64,000 nt of DNA. Source: Heliocidaris tuberculata. Taxonomy: Eukaryota > Echinodermata > Echinoidea > Camarodonta > Echinometridae. Below, in pieces: positions 28,146 to 41,500 of this stretch (its first letter is position 1; the number at the start of each line of letters is the position of its first letter). The DNA is taken from NCBI GenBank assembly GCA_025618425.1, contig CM046842.1, positions 29,317,581 to 29,381,580 on the forward strand, in the 5' to 3' direction. A program made the position numbers and the translations under genes. The notes below the pieces were generated by a model. It saw nothing but the letters and a program-made list of their open reading frames with translations. It made no database searches and was not told the origin of the DNA.

Positions 28146-30099
28146 TTTTATCGTACATCAAATAAATGAAGTGCTATAGGCATAATGATACCAGCGTGTG
28201 CATGTGTGTTTAAAAAAAAAAGAAGTGTGTCAACGTAACTATATGATTCTGTGATTTTGTGTGTCACACTCACGTCTGTGCCCCCGTCCCTGTTCAACCA
28301 TCTGGCTACGCCAATGTACACCATAGGGATCGATGGTGTACACACATGCCTTGTACAAGTTAAAAGGGCACATTCATGATGAAAAAAAAAGAAAAAAGGT
28401 TGCTTTATACAAAAGCAAAAAATAAGAGAAATAGATCCGAGTGAAAGTTTGAGAAAAATCCAACAAAGAATAAGAAAGTTATGAATTTTAAAAATTCTAT
28501 GGAAATCTCAAATTGCCAACTCCCGGTGATGTGACTGTTATATCCTGCGATGTCATGGATCACTATACTCTACATTTGTTTTAATTGTACGCAAAAATGA
28601 CCCCAAATATCCCTTTTTTCTCGGAATAGTAAAGGAATAGAGGTATTTTAAACACGAGGACATGCCAAAACATTCCACCCTTAATAATGCCTCGAGCAAC
28701 GGAAGATATTAAACACAAAAAAATCAAAATTAATAATTATTAATAATTTTTTGAATATACAAATATCTTTTGGGTTTTTTTTTTTTTTTTTTTTTGGTGG
28801 TCAATTTAACTGAATTGAATTGAATTGTTCAGGTTTATTGAGTAAAAAACATTCAAAATTGCAGCCAATTAAAGGCTGAAACAAATTGAATTTACAATAA
28901 AAATGTCATAATACGAAAAAAGATGAATTACAATCAAAATACAAAATAGAAATAACATTAAACAATCAACTGAACAGGGAAAGGAATATGACAATCATAA
29001 AAGAACAGACCAGAAAATATATGTAGAAGAAAAGGGAATAAAAAGTAGGAAGCAGAAATCTGAAAGCAAATCAAATGGAACTATTGCCCAAGAATGATAC
29101 AAAATTGAGATTTTAAAATAAGAAGTTGAATTGCATTTAGATTAAATTTCAGAGTAATTGGTAATGCAGTTTACAATATCAAATTATGAATGATGCTATT
29201 ATTTAAAAGTGCAATTTTAGTTGGACCAAAAATTAGAAGAAAAAAAACCCAAACAAACAAACAACTAAATTGACATACAAAATCCTGTATACCAGTTCAT
29301 GCACTTATGCAGAATTAAGAGTTAATTAAAAGTGAAATTGCAGTTTAGAATTGATATGAATCAGATTACCCAGAATTTTCTATACTGAGATGGTAATGGT
29401 ACTATTGCACAAAATAAGTTAATTCAAAGTTGTATGCCAGATGTTACACAGAAAACTTCAATTTATAAAATACATTCACATTGCAATTTGAAATTACTGA
29501 GATCGTAGTAATGGTACTATTGCACAATATAAGTTGATTCAAAGTTTTATGCCAGATATTATGTTCAATTTATGAAATAAATCCGTGATCCCCTCCATTG
29601 TACGACTATTAAACTTAGAGTTAAAATAAACTCAATTTCCAACTGGACCTTTCCGAACTTGATCTCTCAGTATTAATTTAGTATTGCTTTAATTGAAAAA
29701 AACAACAAAAAAACTGAAGTAATATCCTATTTTTATACTGTATGAATTTTAACGTAATACTTAATTAATAATATATAATTGTGCTAAATGGACGAAATAC
29801 TGGCTTTGTTCTTCTTAGATAGGCCTACCTCATTAATTTATCTATTACCTTATACTTTTGAATAACGCCCTGCTGATGAATTTAAATTCAAATTGCAGTG
29901 TGAATTTATTCATTGCAGTGTGAATTTTTTCATTTATTTATTTAATGAAAGAATATGCCTATTTTTTACGAGATGATATACAAACACTACCCTCACTATA
30001 CTTCGAGCACAGTAACAAAAATGATGTTTTTTGAAAAAAAATGTAAAATAATGACATTTCATATACAAAAACAATTTGGAAAGTATAGTGAATCCATGG

Positions 30100-30260
30100 C
30101 ATCATCACAGGATATCACAATCACATCACCTGGAGTTGCCAATTTGAAATTTCCATATAAGTTTAAAAATTCATAACCCTCTTATGCTTTGTCGGATTTT
30201 TCTCATATTTTCAGTGATATATTTTTAAAATTTTTTGCTTTTAATTAAAGTAGTTTTTTC
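30100..30260. repeat. Interspersed repeat: TTGAAATTTCCATAT ... CATAACTTTCTTAT family
   Basis: GTTGCCAATTTGAAATTTCC, AAAATTCATAACCCTCTTAT and GTCGGATTTTTCTCA recur in variant form at 3,180-3,300, 7,440-7,540, 7,740-7,880, 28,430-28,550 and 31,840-31,960, in both orientations. Confidence 0.7.
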
Positions 30261-30438
30261 TCATGGATGAGAGTAATTTCTTCGAAAAATGACTTTCTAC
30301 TAAGGTACACTCGCAAAGATCTTTCACGATATATTTGCTACTAGCTTCACTTTTCTATCTTCCGGTACGGTCCGATCGTATCCACCCCCAGAGTAGAGAA
30401 GAGTTGCCTGTTTTCTGCTTCATTATTCTACTTTAGCC

Positions 30439-30565
30439 ATGGCTACTACGATGGGAAAGTCATTCAGAGTTTATCATAAGGTTGGACCGCCGTATTCTGT
30501 GATTCTTGAAGCAAGGAATAAGCAGGAAACGCTTCTTTTCGAGTCTGACGCAGTGGCCGTGCTTA
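30439..30565 (+). CDS. SYNJ1: Synaptojanin exon 1 (start of Sac domain)
   Basis: Encodes residues 1-43, beginning [18 protein letters not shown], which matches the family N-terminus. The context around the ATG is gccATGg. The exon ends at TTA|GTGAGT in phase 1, and the split Ser codon is completed by GC from exon 2. A second Met at codon 5 could also start translation. Confidence 0.9.
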
Positions 30566-33500
30566 GTGAGTGTGAAACTTGTGTCATCGCCATTATAACC
30601 CCTACGGGTGGCAGCGGGCTGCGGGTCGGGGCGCGGGCGACCGGGGCTTGGGGCTAGGCTTGCTCCAGCTCCATGAATTCTCTGCCTCTGGCCTTGCCAA
30701 GCTCAGGCGCGCTATTTATAAAATTTCATATTTCACAAAGTGCTCCCAAATTACATTTATCTTGTAGATCATAACCCATAGCAGGCATATCCATTATGAT
30801 TCATGAAAGCATGTGAAAATGGGCGAAATATTTAATAATATTTCTTCTTATTCTTAAGTCAAGATGAAGAAAAATCATGAGTTGTGCGGATCAAATATGG
30901 CCTCCTTTATTTTAGTAATTTAAATTGTTAGTCTTCTTCTTCTTCTTGTTGTTCTCCCTCCGCTTTTGTCGGAGATCAGCAACTGAGTATTGCGTGTACA
31001 TGTAATTGAGCAGGTCAACTAATCATTATATTCAGTCTATTAAAAGTTACGGTAGATCTATACTATACTATAGTTAGAGTCTATAAAGCATGTAGATCTA
31101 GGCTAGATTATTTTTATTTTTTAGTGTAATTTTCAGTGTTGGGTCCAAGATCAAGATCAGACAGTCCGAGATCCAGATCAAGATCAAGATCTGCAGCTCA
31201 AGATCGAGATTAGAACATCTGAGATCAAGATCAGATATGTCCGAGATCAAGATCAAGATCGAGGTTATGTTACTGATGCCGATCTCGAGACTGGTCTCGA
31301 GATCAAGATCGATCTCTCGATCTCGAGCTACCCAACACTGAGTCGTGTTTTGGCCGATTTGGTGAACGATTTTAAAAGCTTTTTCGTTTGATAATTTACG
31401 TAATGACAATGGTGATCTCGAGCGATCTCGAGCGAAAATTCCGAGAACAGAAGCTCCGAGATCAAGATCAAGATCAAGAACAAGATCGAGGTTACTGATG
31501 CCGATCTTATTTTGGATGGGAAACAATCTGTATCATGCTTGAATTCGCCGAACACGATTCTAATGATCTAAAAAATTTCATGCAGCAAGATATATGACCA
31601 ATATTTTTTTCACCCTTTTTCGTCAAGGTTACGTCATTCATATTACTCATATTGTAGTCCCCCTTCCTGTACCCCCCAAATCATGAATTTCTATTTTCTC
31701 TAAAGAAAATATTCAATCATACATGTACCTTAGAATAGATCATTGCTCAAAATCTCAAATGTTTTGCAAAAAACCTGTATGACACAAATCTGTTCAAATT
31801 AAAAGATATGAAATGGGAGAGAAGCTGGCAAGATACGTCACAGAGTTGCCAATTTGTGTTTGGTTGATTACAAGTTTAAAAATTCATAACTTTATTATTT
31901 CTTATCGGATTTTGCTCAAACTCTCACTAACCTGTTTCTCTCATTTTTCTGCTTTTATTCAAATCAACTACATGTACATGTAATTACCAGGGTGGATTTT
32001 CCCTTTAAAAATGTTCTGTCTTCAGAAAAGAAAATTGTTGAATAATTCTGAGATGAAACACATACTCTAGGAAGCTGTGTCCCAATAAGTAAGTACTACA
32101 AAATAAAGAAAATTGAAAAATAAATAGAAATAAAAGGATGTTTTGATTGTTTCCCCAATTTTTTTGACCAAACCGTGTACATCACATCTCTACATCAAAA
32201 TAAGCATCAATTTTAAATGAAATATAAAATATCAGGTAAAAACATCAAAAAGTGAGGGTTGGATGTCCCGTCTGTCACGCTGGAATTACCCATAATTTTC
32301 ATGGTCCCAAGGTCCTTGTTATAGTCATTTTCCACTGTATTACTGTACAAAATAATAATGTAATACTGTATAAGCTGTTTTTTTCGCGTACAGATATTTT
32401 CACGATTTTGGACTAGGTAGGGAAATTCGCGAGGGTTTAATTTCGTGATTTTTGTGATGTTTTTGTTACTATAAATAGCCATATATTGAAGTGGAAATTT
32501 TCGCGAGGACCGACTCGCGAAAATCGCGAAAATAAAACCACCGCGAAAATAACCACTTTTACAGTAGTCAATAGAGAATGCTCATTAATAATAAGAACTC
32601 CGATAGTTCTCTATGCAATATGAACTACATGTAACTGTTCAAAGGTGAGGGATATCATGAAGGAAATACAAAATCTTTATTCGAGACGGCAGTTAAAGGG
32701 TACCAATCACCAAAAAATATTTTGCTCTGTTTGTTACAGGGTTCATGTCGTTATTATACTATAATCAAAATATTGGCTTCAAATATTAATGCTATAAAGA
32801 GATATTGCAATTTTAATTACACTCTCTACAAGCGTAAAACCGACTCGTGAGTAGACTGCTCGACGCACGCGTACGCACTCGCCAAGATAAGGGCTCGCGC
32901 GGAACTAAACTCAGAGTTCGGTTCCGCAAGAGCATTTTCATGTTAACCTTTTTTCTTTCATACTCCTTAACTGTTGACCGATAGAATGCCAGATAAAGTT
33001 CTTCATGATTGATTTGATACTTTCTAACTGTACACAAATTATTTTTTCAGGTGATTGGTACACTCTACATGTATGTATAACCATGTCTCTTTCAGTCCAA
33101 AATACCACGTCCTTATCCTCAGGATATTGCACTATTAGTATTAGTCACCTTGAGCCTATAGATTCAAATTGATACTCTCAGGACAGTGTATATCTATAGT
33201 GCATCCCAGAAAAAAAGTTTAAGAGTTCGAAAAATGCTCCTCAAATGTTTCAAAATATTTTAAGGAGATTTTCATACCTGTGGACAGCTTAGGGTTTCTT
33301 CTATCAAATGACACCAAAATATCTAACAATATTTTATGCTTTTGTGTGCTAAAGCCAATTTTGTGAAAGAGTACAAAATCGAGATTTGACAAGAATTTAT
33401 ATTGACTCTGGCCGATATCAGTCAAGCTGAGAGTCATGGAAAGGCTTCTGCATGTAGAAATTTTCATTTTTTGATCAATAAAACACAATGTATGAAATAA

Positions 33501-36500
33501 CAAGCTTTTTTCTGTGTATATCCTTACACATTCCATCAACCTTGTATGCTTGAGTTAGCAATTAACTACTTTGTTAAGTGGTTCAAAATTACTTTGTTAA
33601 GTGGTTCAGAATGTTACTTTTGGTGAGTCTTTTATTTTCACCCGCTAACTCACTCAACCATAAAGTTTTGATGGAATATATCAGGACATATATGTAGTAA
33701 ACAAAATCTGTTCTTTCATAAATTGTCAGATTTTATTGATCAGAATATGACAATTTCTAACCTTTTTCATGAATGTCAACCAGCCAGACTGGACAAACAA
33801 ACATTTTCAAGTATGGATTTTGCACCCTTTCACAAAAGTGGCTTTTGCTCACTCAGGCATAAAATATTATGAGATATTTTGGTGTTATTTGATAGAAGAG
33901 ACTCTAAGCTGTCCTCAGGTACATGCATGAACATTTCCTGAAAATATTTTGAAATATTTAATCCTGGAGACTTTTTTCAGCTGTCAATTCTAAAATGGTT
34001 TTACCTTGTTGATACCAGCAAGAACAAATACCAATTCTTGTCAAGTCTGAATTTTGCACCCTTTCAAAAAAAAATGGCTTTTGATCACCCAAGCATAATG
34101 ACTAATCATATTTTTTTTGATATTGCATAGGAGAGATGCTAAGCTATACAAGAATGGAAATTCATTGAAAATATTCTAAAATATTTATTTTGGGAGACTT
34201 TTCCCAACTGTTAACTTTTTTTGGATGCACTGTATAGATCTCTATATTATTGTCTTCATGTTTTGTTTTGCTTTGTTCTTAATCAATGCAGGCATTGCAG
34301 AGACTGAGAGCTTGAGAAAACAGTACCAGAAGATGACTGATGCATATGGATGTTTAGGAGCTCTGAGGTTAAGTGTTGGTAAGAATTTGTCAACTTTGTA
34401 ATTTGTATATGTTGTTAAAGAGATGGTTCAGTTCTGGGAAAGGTAAAAAATAATTTGTGAGCTTTCTCATTCTTTTTTACATGTATATTAGTTTGGAAGA
34501 TTATCATAGCAGAAATGTCTCCTGAAAGGGATTATTTTCAAATGCCCTCACATTCTAAATATGACAAGAAACAGCTGAAATGTTCAGGCCAAACATTGGT
34601 GTGCAGGATTGATTCAATTTCTTATCAATTTCTTATCATCAATATGTTTTGTACACAAAATTTCACATTTTCTCCATTATCTCTAAAGATGATGGTTGTC
34701 TTTTTGTGAACTCAACATATGTTGTGTCAAATACATTTTCCCATGATATATCTTGAGCTAAGAAGGAGACAAGCTGCACCTTGAGAGATAATGGGGAAAA
34801 TATGAAATTTTGTGTACAACATATGGAGAGTTGTACTACTAAACCTGTCACTTTAAAGCAATATTGCTGATTTGGGGATCGCCATAGAAAGTAAATTGAG
34901 TCTTTTCAAACTTTCATTACTTTCTCATTTCATAACCGATTTTAATGGAACTTTTTAAAATTGCTTCTCTCTGTCCTCTCTTTTCCTTAAAATTGATTTT
35001 TCCCCAGGGTTTCATTCTCCTTTAACATATATATTTTAATTTCTGGCGCTGGTCACACTGGGCGAGAGAGAGAGAGAAAAAAAATCTCCCTCCAAGCACT
35101 TCCCCAAAGTTGACAGCCCTGATAATCATAACATGTACATATTTATCTCTGGTCATTATTATTGTGCTGGTACCAATGTTACCAGTCAGCCTGTTGACGA
35201 GAACCATGTATTTGATGGACGCATTCAACAACTGCCTCATTCCTAATCCTACATGTATGACAAATTCGCTCTCAGCCAATCAGATTCAAGGATTTCAGTA
35301 GCCTATAACAGTTATTGTGACTTGTTATTGATAACAAGTTTTTATGAAACGGGGCCCAGGTCAACGGGCTGACTGGTAACATACTGAACAGAAGGACCAT
35401 GCTACTTGAATTCAATTGTTTTCATTTTGATTTGATTTTTCCAGGAGATGAATCCCTCCTCTACCTTGTCCTTGTTACGGGATGTTCGTCCGTTGGGAAG
35501 GTACAGGAATCTGAAATCTTCCGCATCACCTCCACGCTCTTCGTCTCGTTACGGAACAACTCCAGCGACGAGGACCGTGTCACAGAGGTCCGCAAGCTTC
35601 TCAACTCTGGCACCTTCTACTTCTCGTGGTCGGCATCGACGACGTCGAGGTTCGATCTCAGTCTGTGTGCCCAACGACAGAAACAGGATCATGTGACAGA
35701 TAATAGATTCTTCTGGTATGATCAGAACTCAATTTTTTTTGGTCAGATTTAGCTTTGGCTTATATATGTCGTCAGTACAGATACAATGTCGTCTTTGACA
35801 TGCACTTTTCAAATATGTTCCGATAGTATTGTGGCAATATTGCAGCTGGAATCAAAGTTGTGTGTGTGTGTGTATGATTTGTGGATTTTTATTTCTTTTT
35901 ATTTGTGATGTAAGCTTTGTAACGTATAAATGGACTTAAATCAATTGCAAAAATCTATTGTGTCCCTGTTCTTGCCTCAGTTGTTTCTTTGTGCATCATT
36001 TATAAGTTACTATTGATTATAAATAACTGTAGAAGATACCATTACTCTTTGGGGGATACAATTAATTGAAACACTTTATGTTACAGGGCCCTGATTGTTT
36101 TTTGAATCTGAATCTGTTCTGTTCCTGGTCCTGATCCTCGAAGTGGTGACCAATAAGAACGTTAGCGTTCGAGAGAGTGTGTAATATATTCAGTACATTT
36201 TGGAGTTTAGTCCCATTACCTTACAATGGTATGGAGGTACTATATTTATACTGCTCCTTTGGATTGCAGCATCCTATTTACATGTAGGGACCGACCTTTA
36301 ACCCTTTCAGGACAGGAATTATTTATGGGCTAAATTGATCACATTTTGTTCTTCAAATTGGCAACAATAATATTCTTTTTGTAGTGCTACATGGTTCTAA
36401 TCAGGCTTAATGTCTTTGAGAACAATATACATGGTTATGAATTTTGTCGAAAAGTTGAAAAAATTGCCAATTTTGATGAAAAACAATGGTTTTGAACCTC

Positions 36501-38294
36501 TCAGTGTGTTGCCAATTTAAGGATTTTAAAGCTTATTCTCATTTTTAAAATTCCTGGCATCAAATGTAATATGGTCAAGCAACAAAAATTGACGTAGTGT
36601 GGGCAGAAATTTTTGCTCTTTCTACTCAAGCATCTGGTATATTTTTTAGAGCTCTGAATCAAAAGTTATTGAGCCAAAACTGCCAAACCACAAAATGTGG
36701 TCAATTGTCTCAAAAGGGTTAGAGCCACATAGTCAGTACATGTAGGTTCTCTTGGGGACTTTGATACCATTCAGGTGTTTACCTTATAACAGATGTTGTC
36801 AGTCACTGAGAGTGGATTTCACTTTTAATGATAGGCAGTTCTTATGTAAATGCTTTGTTCCCTCTTCCTACTATAGCATAAGGAAATGTCATGATTGTCA
36901 TCATTATAAATCTCCCCAGCTCGAGTAATTCTATGATGGGATAGACCCATGGTCGGACCCTTCTCCCTGGTTTCGCTGCCTGCCTGGGAGACCTCACACA
37001 TATTAATTGGTAATTCAACCAAATTCTGGTGTCAATGAATTATGATACTGTGCACATGGACACTGGTGACTCTGTACCTTTAACATCACCATTTGAAAGA
37101 GCTGCCTCAAGACTATCTTCGATCATTATTCTCATTTTGTTGACAAATTCTTTTTCTCACCAGGAATCGATCCTTACACCTCCACCTCCAGAGATTCGAT
37201 GTGAACTGCTCGGACTGGTTGCTGAAGACCATGTGTGGAGGGGTCGAGATTCGTACAGTGTACTGCGGTACCGGACAGGCTAAGGCTTGTATTATCTCAA
37301 GGCTGAGCTGTGAGAGGGCGGGTACTAGGTTCAACGTGAGAGGGACCAACGACGATGGTCATGTAGCGAACTTCTGTGAGACAGAGCAGGTTAGAGAAGT
37401 GGATGATATATTTTAAAGACTGATTTTGGGAGGCACCTCTCCCTTTGTCTCTTCATTCACAAGTTGCAATAACTGTTATAAGCTACTGAAATCCTTGCAT
37501 CTGATTGGCTGAGAGCAAATTCGTTGGTAAAAATCACCGACAAGACACTTGATGAAACGCCCCCTGGTGGGCAGATCTTTTAAGACAATAAATTGAACAA
37601 GTTTGCGTGCAATATTCCATGAATTTTTCAAAAATATATGTTGACAATACTCTGTATAGTAAACATCTACATGTATGCTAGTTAGTGCCAATTGATTCAT
37701 ATTTTTGGTAAAATCAAAGGGCAAAAGCAATAGCTTATTTTTGTCAAGTGTCCAGACACAGAACCCTCATCCCATATGCATGATTGCATCTTCTCACTCC
37801 TTTTTTTTTTACAGGTTATATTCCTGGCTGATAAAGTCACATCTTTCATTCAGACCAGGGGCTCTGTGCCATTGTTCTGGGAGCAACCTGGTATACAGGT
37901 CGGAGTTCACCGGGTGAAGATGTCTAGAGGTTTTGAGGCGTCAGCTCCAGCATTTGATAGGTGAATTGTACTGATGAGGTTGATGATGATCATGGTGATG
38001 GATGATGATGGTGATGTGATGGTGATGATGGTTGTTGGGTTGTTGATAAAAAAGATGATGGAGATGATGATGATGACTATGTATGGGTAACAGTAATAGT
38101 AACAGCAGCAGCAATAGCAACAGTAGCAGTAGCAGCAGCAAAGTTTAATGCAGTGATGGTAGCAAGGTAAAAGTTTTAAAGAAAAATTCAGAAATATGCA
38201 TTACAACAATTTGATACAAAGCTTATCTATCGATGATTCTTCCGTTTGTGCTGGTGCTTTCAAGAGTTAGGGGCAAATCGCCCTCAACTCCTCT

Positions 38295-38334
<40 letters not shown>

Positions 38335-38513
38335 CATGTATATATACATATTACATGTATATAGATTACATGTAACTATTATTGCACAGAACACCTACAC
38401 ATTACACATGAGACTCATAAACATTTGCTTTGACCTTAAAAGTCAGCAAATAAACTTGAAGAAGGCCAGGAGCCGAAAGCTTGTAAATACACCGAATGAC
38501 CTGCTTCATTATG

Positions 38514-38552
<39 letters not shown>

Positions 38553-41500
38553 GTTGGAAGTAGTCATTCCTACATCACTTGTTCCGTTGTTTCTCCTCCT
38601 TTTCCCCAGACATCTAACCATGTTGAAGGCTCACTACGGAGACCAAGTCATTGTCAACCTGTTAGGAAGCAAAGAAGGAGAGGACATGCTCAGCAAATCA
38701 TTCCAGGTAAGCTGCAGAGGAAGATATCATAACATTCTAGCCAGAACCATCTTTCGTGCGATTCTGTGACATGTTTCCCGTACTATTTGTTTACTTTTTC
38801 CTTTATAATTTGTCTTTAATAAAAAGATATATCACTAGGTATCACCAGTGACTAATGTTTCAATATATCTAAAATGTTTGCACACCAGTTTTTCATTGAT
38901 TATGTACATGTATACAGTCAGTATGCTGGAACTGTAGAAGCTATCCATTGACATGTTTATTTCCAGCGTTAGAGAGAATTTACACTGATATTTTTCTTCC
39001 TGGATTTCATCATGATTTATGATTACCAATTATGGTATTTTTCCCCGTCCACTCTGTCACTCTCTCTATCGAGAAACATCTGAAGGCACCGTCTTATTTA
39101 TATAAACACTCTTAGGAATTTTTCAATCTGTCTCCCTCTCTCCAACCTTCTTTTAAAACATTATCTTGACTAGAGGACACCGAATGCTCTCTCTCTCTCT
39201 CTCTGTCCGTTTCTCCCTCAATTTAGAACTACCTCAGATCATCGTCTAACTCTTGTTCTAGGAATATCTTTCTCTCTCACTCTCTCTACAATCTTTTAAA
39301 GCATTAAATGTGACCCGGCACCACAAAACCACCAAAAAGTCGCAACCCGTGATTTTGTGTAAACAGCTAAAATGGAAATTTGGGTTGGAAAATTTTATTT
39401 TGGGATTTTTGGTTTTTCTGAAAGATCGTTCTTTTCTGTACCTTATATCAAAATCTGGAAGCTTAAAACAGTAGAAGATGAATTTTTAACAGTTTTTCTA
39501 GACCAGTTTTTTTTCGCACAGCTTCGGTTTCTTCCTAATTCTTCGCCTTCCCGTATGATCTTTTTGTAATCAGTACCGCTCACCCTCGTAAAATCACTGC
39601 AATCTCACGGGCCTTAAATTGCCTTTTCCCTAATAATTTTTATACTGATAGAAAGAATAAACTCTCAGCAATCTCATCAGACTGATATTACAGTTCGCAA
39701 TAGTCGCGAAAGCAAATTACAGAGCAGTTTTAAGTTCCATTTCGATGACGAAACAGAGTCTGAAAAAGGACTAACGATCAAGTTTATTCATGTGAGCAAT
39801 TAAGGAAAGAGTATGTAAGTTCTACGTAAAACAAATTGCATAGGTTAATCAATGTGAACAAGAAAAAGAGTAGGTCCTATTCAAGTTAATTATAGGCTAA
39901 ATTACAAGTTCAATGTATGATAACAGAAGGACTACACAGGTATTACAAACCAGTATTATGTAACAGGGAACAAAGAAAGGCATCCCAAAGGAGTGAATAG
40001 GCATTGTCTAGTGCAGGTGTCAGGCCACCGAGGTGCGCTTAATCTCCCATTAGAACACTCTCATTTGCATCATAATAACTTTTGAACAACTAAAGTTCAC
40101 AATTTGAAGTCTTGGCAATAGAATGAATAAACTATGTTTAACGCTCCTACCAAATATCAACCTTATCCGACAATTTATTCATAGTGGGTGCTATGGCCTT
40201 TTGATTCACTCTCCATTGATTTTCTCTCTTGTTTTCTTACTCCGCACGCTTGAATAGGCCTCAACTTTAGAGCTCATTTCCTCCCTATTTAATACCAGCA
40301 AACCTCTCTTACAAGCTCCTTTCATTCGCTGAATTAAAAGGGTTAGAAAGTTTCAATTATAATGAGTCATATATCATTTTAAAGCTGAGACTTTGTTCTA
40401 TCCAAATATGATAAAATCAGAAAAATTATTTTTTGCGACTGTTTGGTGGTTTTGTGGTGCCGGGTCACAAATTATCTTAAACCACAGAACAGCTTACACA
40501 TGCTCTTTCCCTCTCTCTTTTCCTCTCTCTCAATCTAGAACCATCTGAAAGCATCATCTCATGTTCAGGACACACCTCACATTCTGTTTGACTATCATCA
40601 AATGTGTAGAGGAAAGACAGATAACCTTCATCTTCTGAAGAAGAAGGTTGCCACGGAGATGGACCACTTTGGTTTCTTCTTCAGCGAAGGAGGGGAAGTC
40701 ATCCGGTAAGACTTGTTTCTGTAGAACAGAGCGATTTATCATCAGGAATATACCTCATTTGTGAATTTTGTTACACATAATGAATTACAGAAGGATGGCC
40801 TTTTCGGCATAATGACTAAAATTGAAATATTGGATACGAATTTCCAAGCAGTTGGGCAATTCCATGGTAACGGAATTACAAATGAGGGATATTTTGCTCA
40901 CATTTTTGAAGGCTATGCACTAATTTTGGACTTCCGTCCCCTTCTCACCAATTCGTAATGTGCATAATTTTGTACTCATTCTTTCACCTGAACTCGTTCA
41001 TACCCAAAAGTGTCCACTTACATTAATTATACTGAGGTAACGGAATTACCAGAAAATTGTTACATTTTTTAAGTTCTCATTTCCATGCATCAATCATGCA
41101 TTGTGCGAATCCTGATTGAGATGTGGGAAAAGTTTCTTCAGATTCTTGTGATTTAAGGATTTGGCTATTTGTGACTATTAAACTGATTTTCTTTAGTATA
41201 AATCTCAAATTAATTTTTTTTTTTTTTGTTTTCCTCATGTGGAATTGCCCAGTTACTCATGATTTTGTCCCGTTTCTATTATTTCTTCTACAGGCAACAA
41301 ACAGGAACAATCAGGACAAACTGTTTAGATTGCCTGGATAGAACCAACGCAGTGCAGACATTCTTTGGACAAGATGTAAGTTGACCCTTTCAGGACAGGA
41401 ATTATTTAAGGGCTAAATTGATCACATTTTGTTCTTCAAATTGGCAACAGTGATATTTTTCTTTCATTGCTTCATGGTTCTAATAAGGTGTAATGTTTTT

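Larger units (their letters stand above)
26345..30438. other. Upstream flank of synaptojanin; no gene found
   Basis: Poly-A, poly-G and poly-C runs (26,740-27,250), a (TA)n at 27,781-27,832, (GT)n at 28,000-28,025, then AT-rich DNA to the gene. The stretch just before the ATG (about 30,350-30,438) is richer in C and CpG and is the likely 5' UTR. I see no convincing TATA box, and a further upstream non-coding exon cannot be excluded. Confidence 0.5.

Noticed and set aside
31098..31526. Minus-strand 142-residue Asp/Leu-rich frame
   Set aside because: Product of the GATC hexamer array; no start context, homology or splice sites.
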